Of a DNA stretch of 64,000 bases, positions 35,696 to 46,192 are shown one piece after another. The translations under genes were made by a program, and so were the position numbers. The notes below the pieces were generated by a model. The model did no database searches, was not told the DNA's origin, and saw nothing but the letters and a program-made list of their open reading frames with translations. This DNA comes from Epiperipatus broadwayi (Eukaryota > Onychophora > Udeonychophora > Euonychophora > Peripatidae): the NCBI GenBank assembly GCA_028023455.1, contig JAQFVV010013074.1, forward strand, positions 124,001 through 188,000. The letters are read 5' to 3'. Numbering within the stretch: position 1 is the stretch's first letter; each line of letters opens with the position of its first letter.

Positions 35696-37757
35696 TATAA
35701 CGATTGGGGAATGTTGTCTCTTACTGTATCTGCCATACAGGGTGCTACCAGGCCATTCTAACCTGGACAATTTTATATAGTAGGCAGATACCAAGTTAAA
35801 GATCCAACATTTATTTTATTGACCATTTGCCCTTGCCACTAGCTCATGGAGTAGCAGAGGTTTAAACATATTTATTAAACTATATTTTTAATAACGATTA
35901 AAAAAAATAAACTAGATAACTGCCAGTACTAATAACGCAAAAGATTTTATTTACGTACATATAACAACAAATTTGAAAAATAAATTACTAAAAAAAAATG
36001 CTTTAGATTTCATTATTATTATTTTTACTTTAATTTTTAATTTTATAATGTTGAACATAGATAAGCTACCTAGACAATGCACTTAAGATTTTCAAAACAT
36101 TTGATTCCAGACTGAAAATCTGCAGCCACACCAACACATGCTTCCCAATACATATACACAACCAATACAATGTGAACATGCTAGCATAAAACCATGCCAA
36201 CAGGAGCATCTGCAGCATGATATTATTTAAAGAACATGATCCTCACCCAGTACAGAAATGTGCATCTGTCTGGTGAAGGAATCATATATATAAAATAATA
36301 AAGAGAAATGCTATGTATGGATGGGAGAGCAGTCTATTTTGACAACTTATAATTCCTATCCATAGAGCAAAAGAAGGTCAATGTTATGGGAAGTACTCCA
36401 CCTCCATTTCAACACCATGACTACATTTTGGGGGTCTTGCATTCAGTTGGGCACATTAGCCTATATGCTAGCACACTTCACATTACATTGATATAAATGT
36501 CCATACATCCTTTCACCAGCATTGACACAACTATGAAACAAACAGTCTGAAATCAAAACCCTTTAAGATATATTTAAATGAGTCTAAGCAGCCATGTACA
36601 ACCAACTTATATTTAAGTCACTTTACTAATTTAATTCTTTAAAAAAAAATTAGTTTCAGGTATTAACTTATTTTAAAATCACACATGTATCTAACTTATT
36701 TTAAAATCAAATAAAGTATTTGACCTATTTTTAAAATCCAATAATGCACAAATAATATGTGTTGATTTTATCATTAAATTTGTTTGCAATCGCAAACTCC
36801 TTCCCTATTACAAACAGATTTTATACTAAGCATAAATAAAAATATATAACACATATTTTAAAAAGATTATGTTTAGCTTTTAGATAAGACTTTTAAAATT
36901 GCAAAGTTTAGAAAATAAAATTCAGATTTGATCAGGAGAGAAACTCTATAGTTCATATTTAAAGAAAATAAAGTTCGGAGATTTTAAATTAAAGAGTTTA
37001 TAGTTCATTTTTATAATTTATACTTTTCTTTCTCCAGGCTCATTCCTTTGTGATGAAGATCTGAGTTTGTGCAAGGGCCACTTCTTGCAGTCAATGATGC
37101 TTTATGAAGTTGGTTCCAATGGTTCAATTCTGGAATAGGTGGAGATGAAAGCTGCTTTTGGCTGGCTGAACTGAGGGAAGCACAATTAAACAGATTATAT
37201 TTTGATAACAGCAGCAATAATTCAAATTTCTTTTCCTTTTCGATGACAACAAACAAATTCAAAAATTCTAATCTTCTAATTCTTTTGAATTTCTCCTTTT
37301 ATAGTCCTGAACTGTCTTATCTAGGAATGCATGGATCCATCTGACATATTTCATATATGTATTTCATTAGTATAATTTTCCTCTGTGGTCTGTGTATATA
37401 TCTTGGGCCGGAAAAGCAAGTCTTTTGTTTCTATCTCTTAACTCTTATCTATTTCATAATCTTTTTAATAATAATTTTGCCCTAAGGATTTGTTTTTAAT
37501 TTTATTTTTGTAAAAATCTCTCTTCATTATTTTTAAGATAAAAGGTTTTTATTATATTTATTTTTAAATTAGAATCTTTGCTTTGGTTCTATAATTTTTT
37601 AAGCTTATTTTATTTTAATATTTAAATGAAACTTAATAATAAATTAATAACTCATTATTTGTGCATTTTGAATGTTTGTGCATTTAATTCATTATTAAAT
37701 ATCTACAAAAAAGTTAAGTACCAAAATTTAAATGTAATGTAGATATATCCCGTTACA
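35696..37757. repeat. R5b: 2.06 kb repeat, possible solo LTR
   Basis: It begins TATAACGATTGGGG and ends ATCCCGTTACA (37757), inverted ends like those of many Gypsy-type LTRs (TGTAACG ... CGTTACA). Near the left end are CATACAGGGTGCTACCAGG and a hairpin ending AACCTGG. Much of 35700-36300 aligns with R5a. No convincing ORF; a 37011-37262 minus frame of 83 codons has no recognisable motif. The LTR reading is an inference: no second LTR and no exact target duplication were found. Confidence 0.6.
37295..37303 (-). promoter_or_regulatory. TATA-like box in R5b
   Basis: Minus strand TATAAAAGG. A match to the TATA consensus in a repeat suspected to be an LTR; no other promoter evidence. Confidence 0.4.
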
Positions 37758-38157
37758 ATATGAAACAAATTATGTTAAGCATAACAAACATAATTGTATG
37801 ACTATTTATAAGCAATAAATTTAATTAAAAACTAGTCAATTAAAATTAATGGAAAATTATATAATAAAAAAGTATATATAAAGTTGTGTAATGTATTCTG
37901 TATATTATTTGTTATATAGTTAAATTGTTTCAATGTTTAAAAAATCTCTAACAATCTGGATTGCTGAAACATATTTTTATTTTGTTTTATTCATAATTGT
38001 CTTCTATATTGCTACTGTTGCTATTTTTACTTCTATTGTAAATCAGTAGATGGCAGTCTGTGTGCAATAATAAATTAACAATTAAAACAAATGTTTTACA
38101 TTTGATAAGAGTATAAAAGCATGTAGTGAAAAAGGCTTTTAAGATATAAATATATAA
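37758..38157. other. AT-rich spacer
   Basis: Nothing recognised. Confidence 0.4.
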
Positions 38158-38530
38158 TTTAATTAGTAGGGACTTGAAATCAGACTTTCAAGTTTGCTAC
38201 AATTATCCACTTTATTTTATATAACAATATATATGACCACATACATGTACAAAATATAAATGATGTCCACTGTATGTATTTTGTGCTGAACTAGCAATCA
38301 TTAGTTAGTCCAGATCACCATCTTTCGCACACATACACAACTAATGTTCAATTTATATTAAGATAGACAGACTTCAAACTTTAATGGACAAGCTTTAATC
38401 TTCTCCATCTCTATTTCTTCAACCATCCATATCATTGAAAATCTCAGGATAAAGCACTCAAAGCCTTTGTTAATGCCAATATTATTGTCATACCCATGAT
38501 GACTTTAAGTCACTCTAATGCCTTACATAT
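38158..38530 (-). repeat. R1b: R1 copy, minus
   Basis: Reverse orientation relative to R1a: CAGACTTTCAAG, then a GACCACATACATGTAC segment, AGTTAGTCCAGATCACCATC and CACTCAAAGCC. A B-box-like GATTTCAAGTCCC lies on minus near 38172. Confidence 0.75.
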
Positions 38531-38639
38531 AGGACATTAATAAGCCTATTTAAATATGCAGAAGAGAGATGGACAGAATACAGGCTGAATATGTAAACGT
38601 TTAAATATATGTATATTCTCTATACTAAACAATGTAATT

Positions 38640-38990
38640 AGAAGGAATTTGAACTCAGATTTTTAAGCTTCCTACAGTTATCCATTCTATCTTACGCAAA
38701 CAATGCACATGACTATATACATGTGAAAAAGCTAAATGATATTTAATATATGCATTTTATACTGAACCAGCACTCATCAGCTGGTCCAGATCACCATCAC
38801 CCATACATATATACAGTTAATGCTCAGTTTTTATTAAGATAACAAATCATCACATTATTAATGGACAAGCTTCAATCTTCTCCACCTTTATATCATCAAC
38901 TGTGAAAATCTAATGATGGAATGCTCAAAATGCTTTTTGGTACCAATATTATAGTCATTTCTATCAGCAAGGACTTTGAGCACTCCATCT
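38640..38990 (-). repeat. R1c: R1 copy, minus
   Basis: Same arrangement as R1b: GGAATTTGAACTCAGATTTT, GACTATATACATGTGAAAA, CAGCTGGTCCAGATCACC and CACTCCATC. On minus, GAGTTCAAATTCC matches a Pol III B-box well. Confidence 0.75.
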
Positions 38991-39095
38991 TCAGATTTTC
39001 AATGATATGGATAGCTGAAGAGATGGAGAGGAAAAAGATTGAAGCCTGTCCAATAAAGTTTGAAAATTTTTTATTTTAATATAAACTGAGCACTG

Positions 39096-39097
<2 letters not shown>

Positions 39098-39160
<63 letters not shown>
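39098..39160. repeat. (AT)n microsatellite, left of the RTE
   Basis: About 63 bp of AT at the RTE 3' end. Confidence 0.95.
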
Positions 39161-39162
<2 letters not shown>

Positions 39163-39165
39163 TCA

Positions 39166-40722
39166 TCAATCATTATCAATCCACTGCAGGATGAAGGTCT
39201 CTCCAAGTTTAATCCATCTTCTCCGATCTTTAGCTTCTCTTCTCCACAACACCCCTGCACATTTTCTTATTTCATCCATCCATCTCACATGTGGTCTCTT
39301 TCTGGGTCTTTTACAATCTCTTGGAATCCAGTTTAAAATTTCAATTGTCCATCTATTATCATCTCTTCTAGCAATATGTCCAGCCCAACTCCATTTCAAT
39401 CTTTTAATTTTTTCAATAAGGTCAGTAACACCTGTTTGTTGTCTTACCCATACATTGCGTTTTCGATCTCTTCTTGTTACTCCCAACATACATCTCTCCA
39501 TACTCCTTTGAGTGGTCTGAAGTCTCTGTATTGCTCTTCTATTAAGTGTCCAAGTCTCAGATCCATAAGTAAAAACTGGTAAAACACATTTGTTAAAAAC
39601 CATCCTTTTCAAACACATAGGCATATTTCCTTTTAGTATCAAGTTATTTCTACCAAAAGCACTCCAACCAAGTTTAATTCTATGATTAATTTCCTCCATT
39701 ATGTTTCCATCTGTATTAATAATCTGACCAAGGTATTTGAAACTGTTAACTTCTTCTAATTCTTCATAATCAATCTTTATTTTCATATTTTGAGCAAATC
39801 GATTAAACATTACTTTAGTCTTTTTAACATTTATCTTTAGTCCTACTTTTTTACTTTCATCTGCTAACTCCTGCAACATTTCCTGCAGCTCTGAAGCATT
39901 ATTTGCAAAAACAACTACATCATCTGCAAAATCTAAATGACTTAAATACTCTCCATTTACTTTCACTCCTTTAGTTTCCCATTTTAATCCACAAAATACT
40001 TCTTGCAGCACTGCTGTAAAGAGTTTTGGAGATATGGAGTCACCTTGTCTTACACCTTTCTCAATATTGATTTTTCCAGTATCATTATGTAATCTAATTG
40101 TTGCTGTTGCATTTTTATAAATATTCTTTAAAATATGACAATATCCTGGATCTATACCTTGATGATCTAATGCTTTAATCACTGAAGAAATGTGTATAGA
40201 ATCGAATGCCTTTTCATAATCTACAAATCCAAAATATAACGACAACTCATATTCGTTTGTCCTTTCTATGACTTCTCTCAATACCTGGATATGATCTATT
40301 GTACTAAAACCACTTTTAAATCCAGCTTGTTCTCTTGGTTGGTGGAAATCCAAAGTTCTCTGTAGACGAGTTGTAATTATCTTGGTAAAAATTTTATATA
40401 AAACTGATAAAAGGCTGATAGGTCTGTAATTTCTAATATCTTCTTTATCACCTTTTTTAAATATTAATATTATTACTGCATTCTTCCAATCTTCCGGTAC
40501 ATCTTTATCATTTAGACATTTGGTATATAACTTTGCTAAAATTGTTTCTATTTCTTCACCTGCTTCTTTTAATATATCAATTATAATTCCATCATTTCCT
40601 GGAGCCTTTCCGTTCTTCATACACTTAATTGCATGTCTCACTTCTTCATTTAAAATTCTGGGCAATTCGGAAGATGTAATAGATATAGGAGGTACTTGTT
40701 CTTTATTACTATATAATTCTTA
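39166..40722 (-). pseudogene. RTE reverse transcriptase and C-terminal domain
   Basis: About 500 open codons (the open frame begins without ATG after a stop at about 40722; upstream FYQELYS-type coding continues, the stop replacing a Gln codon). Motifs in order: [66 protein letters not shown] (catalytic Asp), [14 protein letters not shown] and [11 protein letters not shown] (catalytic Asp pair). Then come FKYLGQIIN, an [17 protein letters not shown] segment and FILQWID. These are signature motifs of RTE-clade LINEs. The RT itself looks intact; the element is disabled by 5' truncation, the upstream stop and a frameshift. Confidence 0.92.
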
Positions 40723-41327
40723 ATAAAAATCTTCTACCAATTTCATGATGTCATCTCTCTTTTTAGTAATAATTCCATCTTTTTTTCTTATTGCAGATAT
40801 AAATTTCCTACCAATACCAAAATGTTGTTTAACATTTTTGAGACTTTATTTTCTTCTACAGCTTTCCTTCCTATTTCACAGTTATACTTTCTTATATCAT
40901 TTTCAACTCTTTTCCGTACCATTTTACAAAATTCGAGATATTCAATTCTTTTTAATACATCATTTTTGTATATCTTCATATTCCTTCTTTTCTTCATAAA
41001 TTCTCTAGTCTCAGTAGAAATTTTATTAGTCAATTGCTGCTTTTTTCTACCAGCTATGTTTGTTGCAGTTTTTAAAAGTGTATCAGTTATTTTCATATTA
41101 ATTTCATTCAAATCTGAATCATGTTCAAAATCTCCTAACACTTGAAACCTATTTGTAAGTTCTAATTTAAATTCATTAGAATGTTTCTGAAGATTAGGAA
41201 TATCAACTGTAAATATTGTTTTTCTTAATAATTTTTGTCTCTCTAGTTTTACATTAACACGTAACTTACACCTTACTAATCGATGATCACTTCCTGTGTT
41301 AAATTTATTAAGAACATTACAATCTTG

Positions 41328-41330
<3 letters not shown>
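40723..41330 (-). pseudogene. RTE endonuclease end and linker
   Basis: On minus, NKFNTGSDHRLVRCKLR (about 41255-41310) contains the terminal SDH motif of an AP endonuclease. It is followed by KLERQKLLRK and the helical linker LGDFEHD ... KKRRNMKIYKNDVLKR. A frameshift at about 40815 leads to ISAIRKKDGIITKKRDDI and the stop at about 40722. The first about 200 residues of the endonuclease are missing. Confidence 0.82.

Positions 41331-41377
<47 letters not shown>
41331..41377. repeat. (TA)n microsatellite, right of the RTE
   Basis: About 47 bp of TA between the truncated RTE 5' end and the rest of R1d. Confidence 0.95.
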
Positions 41378-41380
<3 letters not shown>

Positions 41381-41570
41381 TGGGAGATGGTTAACTGGAC
41401 CAACAGGTGATTGCTGGTATAGCATGAAATACATATATTGAAGATTATTTATCTTTTTCACTTGTATGTGGCCATGTGTATTCGTTGCATAAGATAGAGT
41501 GGATAACTGTAAAGATTTTGAATATCTGAGTTTAAAATCCTTTTATTTACATTAAGTTTGATATAGACAA

Positions 41571-42429
41571 TATACAGGAATTTAAATATTAAATATATAA
41601 ATTTCTACAATAGCTGTTATATTTTGGCATTTTTATTACTTTTTCTATAATTTAAAAAATTAAATCCAACATTTTAAGTTTTTATTTAGTTACATTATTT
41701 GTTTTTCGAAAAATATCAAATGATTATATTCATAACTAAGAAATGGCAAAGCACAATTATTAAAGATCTTTTTTTTCACACATATTGCTATATTTTTCAT
41801 TGATATTTTTATCTAAATTAATGTATTTATAATTTAATTTTATAATTAATTTTATCATTTTCATTTTTTTTTTTAAAAATCTATTGAATATTATTTTATG
41901 TTTTAATACATTTTCTTAATTTTAATTTTTATTTTTATTTTAGCACTCTTATGACATTTTTAGCTTTGAAGTAATACTTGCAAAAATTACCAGATGGACC
42001 AAAAAATTGTGATAACTTTAGTATTTTTATCTCATCTTGCAATAGATCAGGAATTGTAGAAAATGATAATGATGATGATGATGATGACTATCTTAATCCA
42101 GAAATACTTTTTTAAAAACTGCTTAAAAGTATTCAAAATAATGCAAATACTTTGTTATACATTTTAATTAATATGTTTATTAATCTTATCACCATTTCTT
42201 GTTTCACTCTTTCTCAGAATATTAAACATGCTTATGTTTATGCATTCTTCCCCATAAATAGAGTTAGTACTAAAATTAATTTTATACTATAATTATTATT
42301 TAAAATGCTTTTAAAATTAATAAAAAATAATGAGTCTTTTAAAAGTCTTTAAAATTGTAAAATTATATTGAGAAATAAAAATACACTTCTAAGCTTTCAC
42401 ACTCATAAAGACAAAAATATTTGTCTCAC
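41571..42429. other. AT-rich spacer
   Basis: A short (GAT)n tract at about 42067-42086; no gene. Confidence 0.45.
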
Positions 42430-43010
42430 TTCATTAAAATTTAATGCTTAAAACATTATATATTCATTATAATAGAAATATATTAATAAAAGCCATTGGC
42501 AAGTTTTACAACAACTTAACCAAACCAATAACCCACAAAAATCTAAACTATGGATGTCTTCCATACAATCCTTGGATAACAAACAAACTAAGGAATGTAT
42601 GCACTATCACAAACAATGTTTGTTTAGAACTCCTCCACCATTGAACAAATTGTTAAATGATGCAAAGGATAGAATATACCCTGAGAATTTCCCCATGTTG
42701 TTTATAATATTACATGCAATACGCTCTCATGCAAAGCTGTCTATTATGGTGAATCATAGAATAACAAGTTAACAGAAATTACTCAGCACATATATATATA
42801 TACAACAGGGCAAAACAAAATAATGAACATAATTCAATATTTTTTGAACGTGAGCACACAATGGGTCATGCTTTTAATCCAACCAACATGAAGATTTTTT
42901 GCATTGAAAAATATGATAAAAACAAACATATAAGGAAGTATGGGCAATTGCAAAAAAATAAAATGTATGGCATATGCAATTAATAAAAAAGAATCATATG
43001 TTCTGTTGTC
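42430..43010 (+). pseudogene. PLE-4: badly decayed Penelope-like linker and endonuclease
   Basis: Fragments in several frames: KFYNNLTKP, WITNKL with a CLFRTPPPLNKLLNDAKDRI linker (about 42600-42670), and FEREHTMGHAFNPTNMKIF with IEKYDKNKHIRK (about 42845-42940). They correspond in order to the linker and C-terminal GIY-YIG regions of PLE-3. The YIG segment itself is interrupted by a short (TA) tract at 42790. Only moderately certain. Confidence 0.6.
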
Positions 43011-43315
43011 AAAGAAATTGAATATTTAAATTGTCATTTACATAATGAAGTACATTCCCTTAAGAATGCAAATTTTTTAAATGTAAAATAAGAAAGTGCT
43101 ATGATTCTGGGAGTTTTTCTGAAAACATGCTTGCACGATATACGTGTTAAATTTAAATTATTTAACCTTCATTTATAACAAGATTATAAATATAAAAAAT
43201 ATGATGAAAACATAATTAAAACAAAATAATTGCTTTAAAAATACAAACTATGTTTTATTCTTATGATCATAATATGAATCTCCCATTGAATTGCTTCAAA
43301 TAAATGTTTCCATTT
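43011..43315. other. AT-rich spacer
   Basis: Nothing recognised. Confidence 0.4.
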
Positions 43316-43738
43316 AGATGTGATGTGGTGAAATGTGATGCACTGTGACTTCTCCTTATTCAGAATCAGGAATCTCTCAGCCACTATGCCCAGAGAAACC
43401 TGTTAGCCACTTTATCTTTTCTTTCCATTACCTGCCCTATTTTTTCCCAAACCCAGTATAAAAACCAAGAACCCATTTTCAGTTTAATCACTTTGTTTAT
43501 AATTATTCTTCCACAACTTCATTATTTGTACACTACCAGCTTACAGGCATTTACATTGAATTAACAGATGCCTAATATTTTTTATGCCTTTCTTATACAA
43601 TTTGCAGACTAAATCACCCACATTTTCACATTTATGTGTATATACCCTTGTTGCTAATGATCCTATTAAAATCTTAAACAGTAAACAAATTTCCTTGCTA
43701 TTATTATAAATTAACTCACATACAATATTCTGTTTACT
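43316..43738 (-). pseudogene. LINE A 3' fragment, minus copy
   Basis: On minus, KQNIVCELIYNNSKEICLLF ... NVGDLVCKLYKKGIKNIRHL ... QCKCL parallels the LINE A C-terminus at 2400-2600; one zinc-motif Cys is Tyr. The 3' UTR matches (AGTGGCTAACAGGTTTCTCT with GGGCATAGTGGCTGAGA) and ends in a CATCACATTTCACCACATCA-type tail. The 5' side stops in a (TA)n tract at 43739-43760. Confidence 0.82.
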
Positions 43739-43760
43739 TATATATATATATATATATATT
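43739..43760. repeat. (TA)n tract
   Basis: About 22 bp of TA at the 5' break of the LINE A fragment. A C9 run lies nearby at 43801-43809. Confidence 0.9.
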
Positions 43761-43810
43761 AAAACAGATATACTGTTCCATGTATATATATTCAAAAGAT
43801 CCCCCCCCCA

Positions 43811-44583
43811 TTTAAAAAAGACTATCATAATTTGATCAAATTAAAAAAGAAATAAAGCAAAAAGTTTATAGTTAAAAGAAAATCATTATTGATTTTATAG
43901 ATTCAAATTATGATGTAAATAAAAGCTGGCATTTATTAAAAAGATTACATTTTTAATGTTTGGAATGATGTTTTCAAATGAAGTGTGATAACAGCTTGAG
44001 ACAGTCTTAATAAATTGAAAAACGTGGCTTAATCTTAATGCTTTCTTATCTATCTTGCTAAAAAAGAAAATTATTCAATCATTATGAAGAGAAAGGCAAT
44101 TGGACTTAAATGAGAGCTGTGGGATGACTAGGATATGTGGGCTGAACTGTTTAATCAGTCCAAGAATCAGATATATATAGTCAAGCTGCAAGTTCAGAGC
44201 AGATTTTTAAAAAGTTTTTCAAAGAGATTTTTAGATCAAATAGTCATTTTTTTCGAAGAGATATTTTTCAAGTAGCTGTTAAAGAAGAATTTTGAAAAAA
44301 AAAAGATTTCAATTTTAAAAAGATATTAAGAGCAGTTAAAGAACCTCTATTAATGATGGAAAAAGAAAAAATTATTAAGGAAAACATAACGATGGAAAGG
44401 TAAACAGTAACAGCTTTTCTCTTCATTCTAAGCCATGAGTTTCCAAGATTTGCCTGGATAGACATCATAGAAAGGAGATAATGCCATTCAGCTGAAATGT
44501 GATGCCCCTTTCTGAAGGGACAAACTGGATAAATGAAGGTAATGATTTTATAAAAATATTTGATACTACATGCATTTGTAAAA
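43811..44583. other. AT-rich spacer
   Basis: No feature supported. Confidence 0.4.
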
Positions 44584-44800
44584 GACACGACAAAACGTCT
44601 TTCTTAAACTAAAATTATGTTTTTAAAAGGCAAGACAAAACATTTTTCTTAAACTAAAATTATATGTGTTTTGAAAAGGCAAAACAAAATGTCTTTTTTA
44701 AACTAAAATTATATGTGTTTTAAAAAGACAAGACAAAATGTCTTTTTTAAACTAAAATTATATGTGTTTTTAAAAGACAAACAAAAAGTCTTTATTATAA
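44584..44800. repeat. 49-bp minisatellite
   Basis: About 4.5 units starting at 44584, 44630, 44679, 44728 and 44777. The last four starts are exactly 49 bp apart. Each unit has GACAAAATGTC-like dyad sequence, then TTTTTTAAACTAAAATTATA and TGTGTTTT. Confidence 0.9.
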
Positions 44801-45839
44801 ATAAAATAAAAAAATTATTAATAAAAATAGCTGTGGAAAAATATGTTCTGTTAATAATAAATTGTAAATGATAAATATTAAAAATATCTATAATCAAAAG
44901 GCATTTTTAATAAGGATTGACTTCTCATTTACAGATACATTTGAATTAAAATAAATTAAAAAATGAATACTTATAATGATTGATATTATTGATTTACAAA
45001 TAAATATACCTAGAAGAATCAGAAATACTGAGCTATTACATATAACTCTAACTGGTTAATAAATAAATGCAGCTGCTGATCAACTTATATGAAGAAATAT
45101 ACATCTGTGCCAGACCAAACAGCAATATTTATGCTAGATATTAGAGTAACCAAATAAAATTACAAATGCTCACCAGCCTATTAATTATATAAGAAAATCA
45201 TTTTTTATTAAAGATTTTATCTATTATTTGAAAACTCTGAAAAAAGTAATATAAACACAGAATTAGAACATGTTGTAAATATGAATAGAGAAATAAGAAT
45301 ACCAAACCAATGAACCTAGGATGTGCATATAGCATGAAATCAAACCTGGATTTGGATAACCATGAATAAAAATATATGTATCATGCTTTAACTAAATCCA
45401 AATTAAGTGGAACTCTGAATTAAATACAATGCTATTAGTTATATTCATTATTATATCTGGAAAGGATACCTATATACAAAAATAATTTAAACCACATTAC
45501 ATGTGACCAATACCTAAAATAATACAAATCACAATTAAGTGAAACTCTGAGTTAAGTGCTGTTAGTTGTCTTCATTATTCTCTGTTGTCTTAATATATCA
45601 CACTCCTCTTTGTGAATTAATTAAATAACTAAAGATGTAAGTTGTTAAAAGAACTATGAAAGAAGGACTTTATTATACAACAAATTTCATTCTTTAAGTG
45701 CTATTATTGGAAGTATACCAAAGAAATACAATGGACCAGAAATGAATAAAACAATGAATCTTCACATGGATATGAAAAAACTTTATTAAAAGAACTTGCA
45801 AATTAATTGTTAAATAAAACTATTGTTACTTAAAATTAA
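44801..45839. other. Spacer with an imperfect 134-bp repeat
   Basis: AATTAAGTGGAACTCTGAAT at about 45398 recurs as AATTAAGTGAAACTCTGAGT at about 45532 with similar downstream sequence. Nothing else seen. Confidence 0.45.
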
Positions 45840-46192
45840 TTTTAGTTATCCAGTTGTTCAATTCTTTTTGTTTTTATTACATCACTCATCATTCAGTGCA
45901 CTTGTTCATGAGAATCTCATGCCTCCTGAGCTATGTCTGGCATAACTAGACCTACATAAGTCAGGTTGTAATGAGAGGGAACTCTAGTGGCACTGTTTGG
46001 AAAACAAAACACAGAAATGTCTAGATGCTTTCAATCTCTATGGTGCTACATCCTCTGATGAGCAGGAAATATTGTTGTAGGGGGGTTAACATCTGCATTG
46101 GGGAATGCCAATTAATAGTTCCTTCCTGCAACATGATCATCAGAAAATTGTTACAACCGAGGTAATAAAGGGGTTGTTCGGGTCTGGTTACA
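45840..46192 (-). repeat. LTR-like terminus
   Basis: Reading on minus from an AT tract: TGTAACCAGACCCGAACAAC ... and, about 220 bp in, CAGTGCCACTAGAG, similar to the GGGCGCCACTAG motif in R3. It also holds CTCTGATGAGCAGGAAA on plus at about 46068. Extent and class unknown. Confidence 0.35.

Larger units (their letters stand above)
39161..41330 (-). mobile_element. RTE-type LINE, 5'-truncated, minus strand
   Basis: About 2.2 kb. The end of an AP endonuclease (GSDHRLV), the linker, a complete RT and a C-terminal domain are present, ending ATGATGATG-like against the (AT)n tract. Both ends lie in AT repeat. 3' pieces of the same family occur at 14448 and 58885. It is the best preserved protein-coding element of the window after LINE B. 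Confidence 0.88.
38960..41570 (+). repeat. R1d: R1 copy, plus, split by an RTE element
   Basis: The left part 38960-39097 ends ATAAACTGAGCACTGATTAT in an (AT)n tract. The right part resumes at 41378 with GGGAGATGGTTAACTGGACC, exactly where R1a has GGGAGATGATAATCTGGACC after its short GT/AT tract. The RTE therefore inserted into the microsatellite inside R1. R1c and R1d form an inverted pair. Confidence 0.8.

Noticed and set aside
37011-37262. 83-codon minus frame as a host exon
   Set aside because: It sits inside R5b and no splice or homology evidence is visible.
38440-38990. Hammerhead core in R1 repeats (CTGATGATGGAA-type sequence on one strand)
   Set aside because: R1 copies have CTGATGA-like bases but no GAAA after a paired stem II and no matching stem I, so I do not call a ribozyme.
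39191-41145. Plus-strand frames opposite the RTE (39191-39511, 39376-39582, 40520-40999, 40822-41145)
   Set aside because: Antisense shadows of RT and linker coding; no motif of their own.
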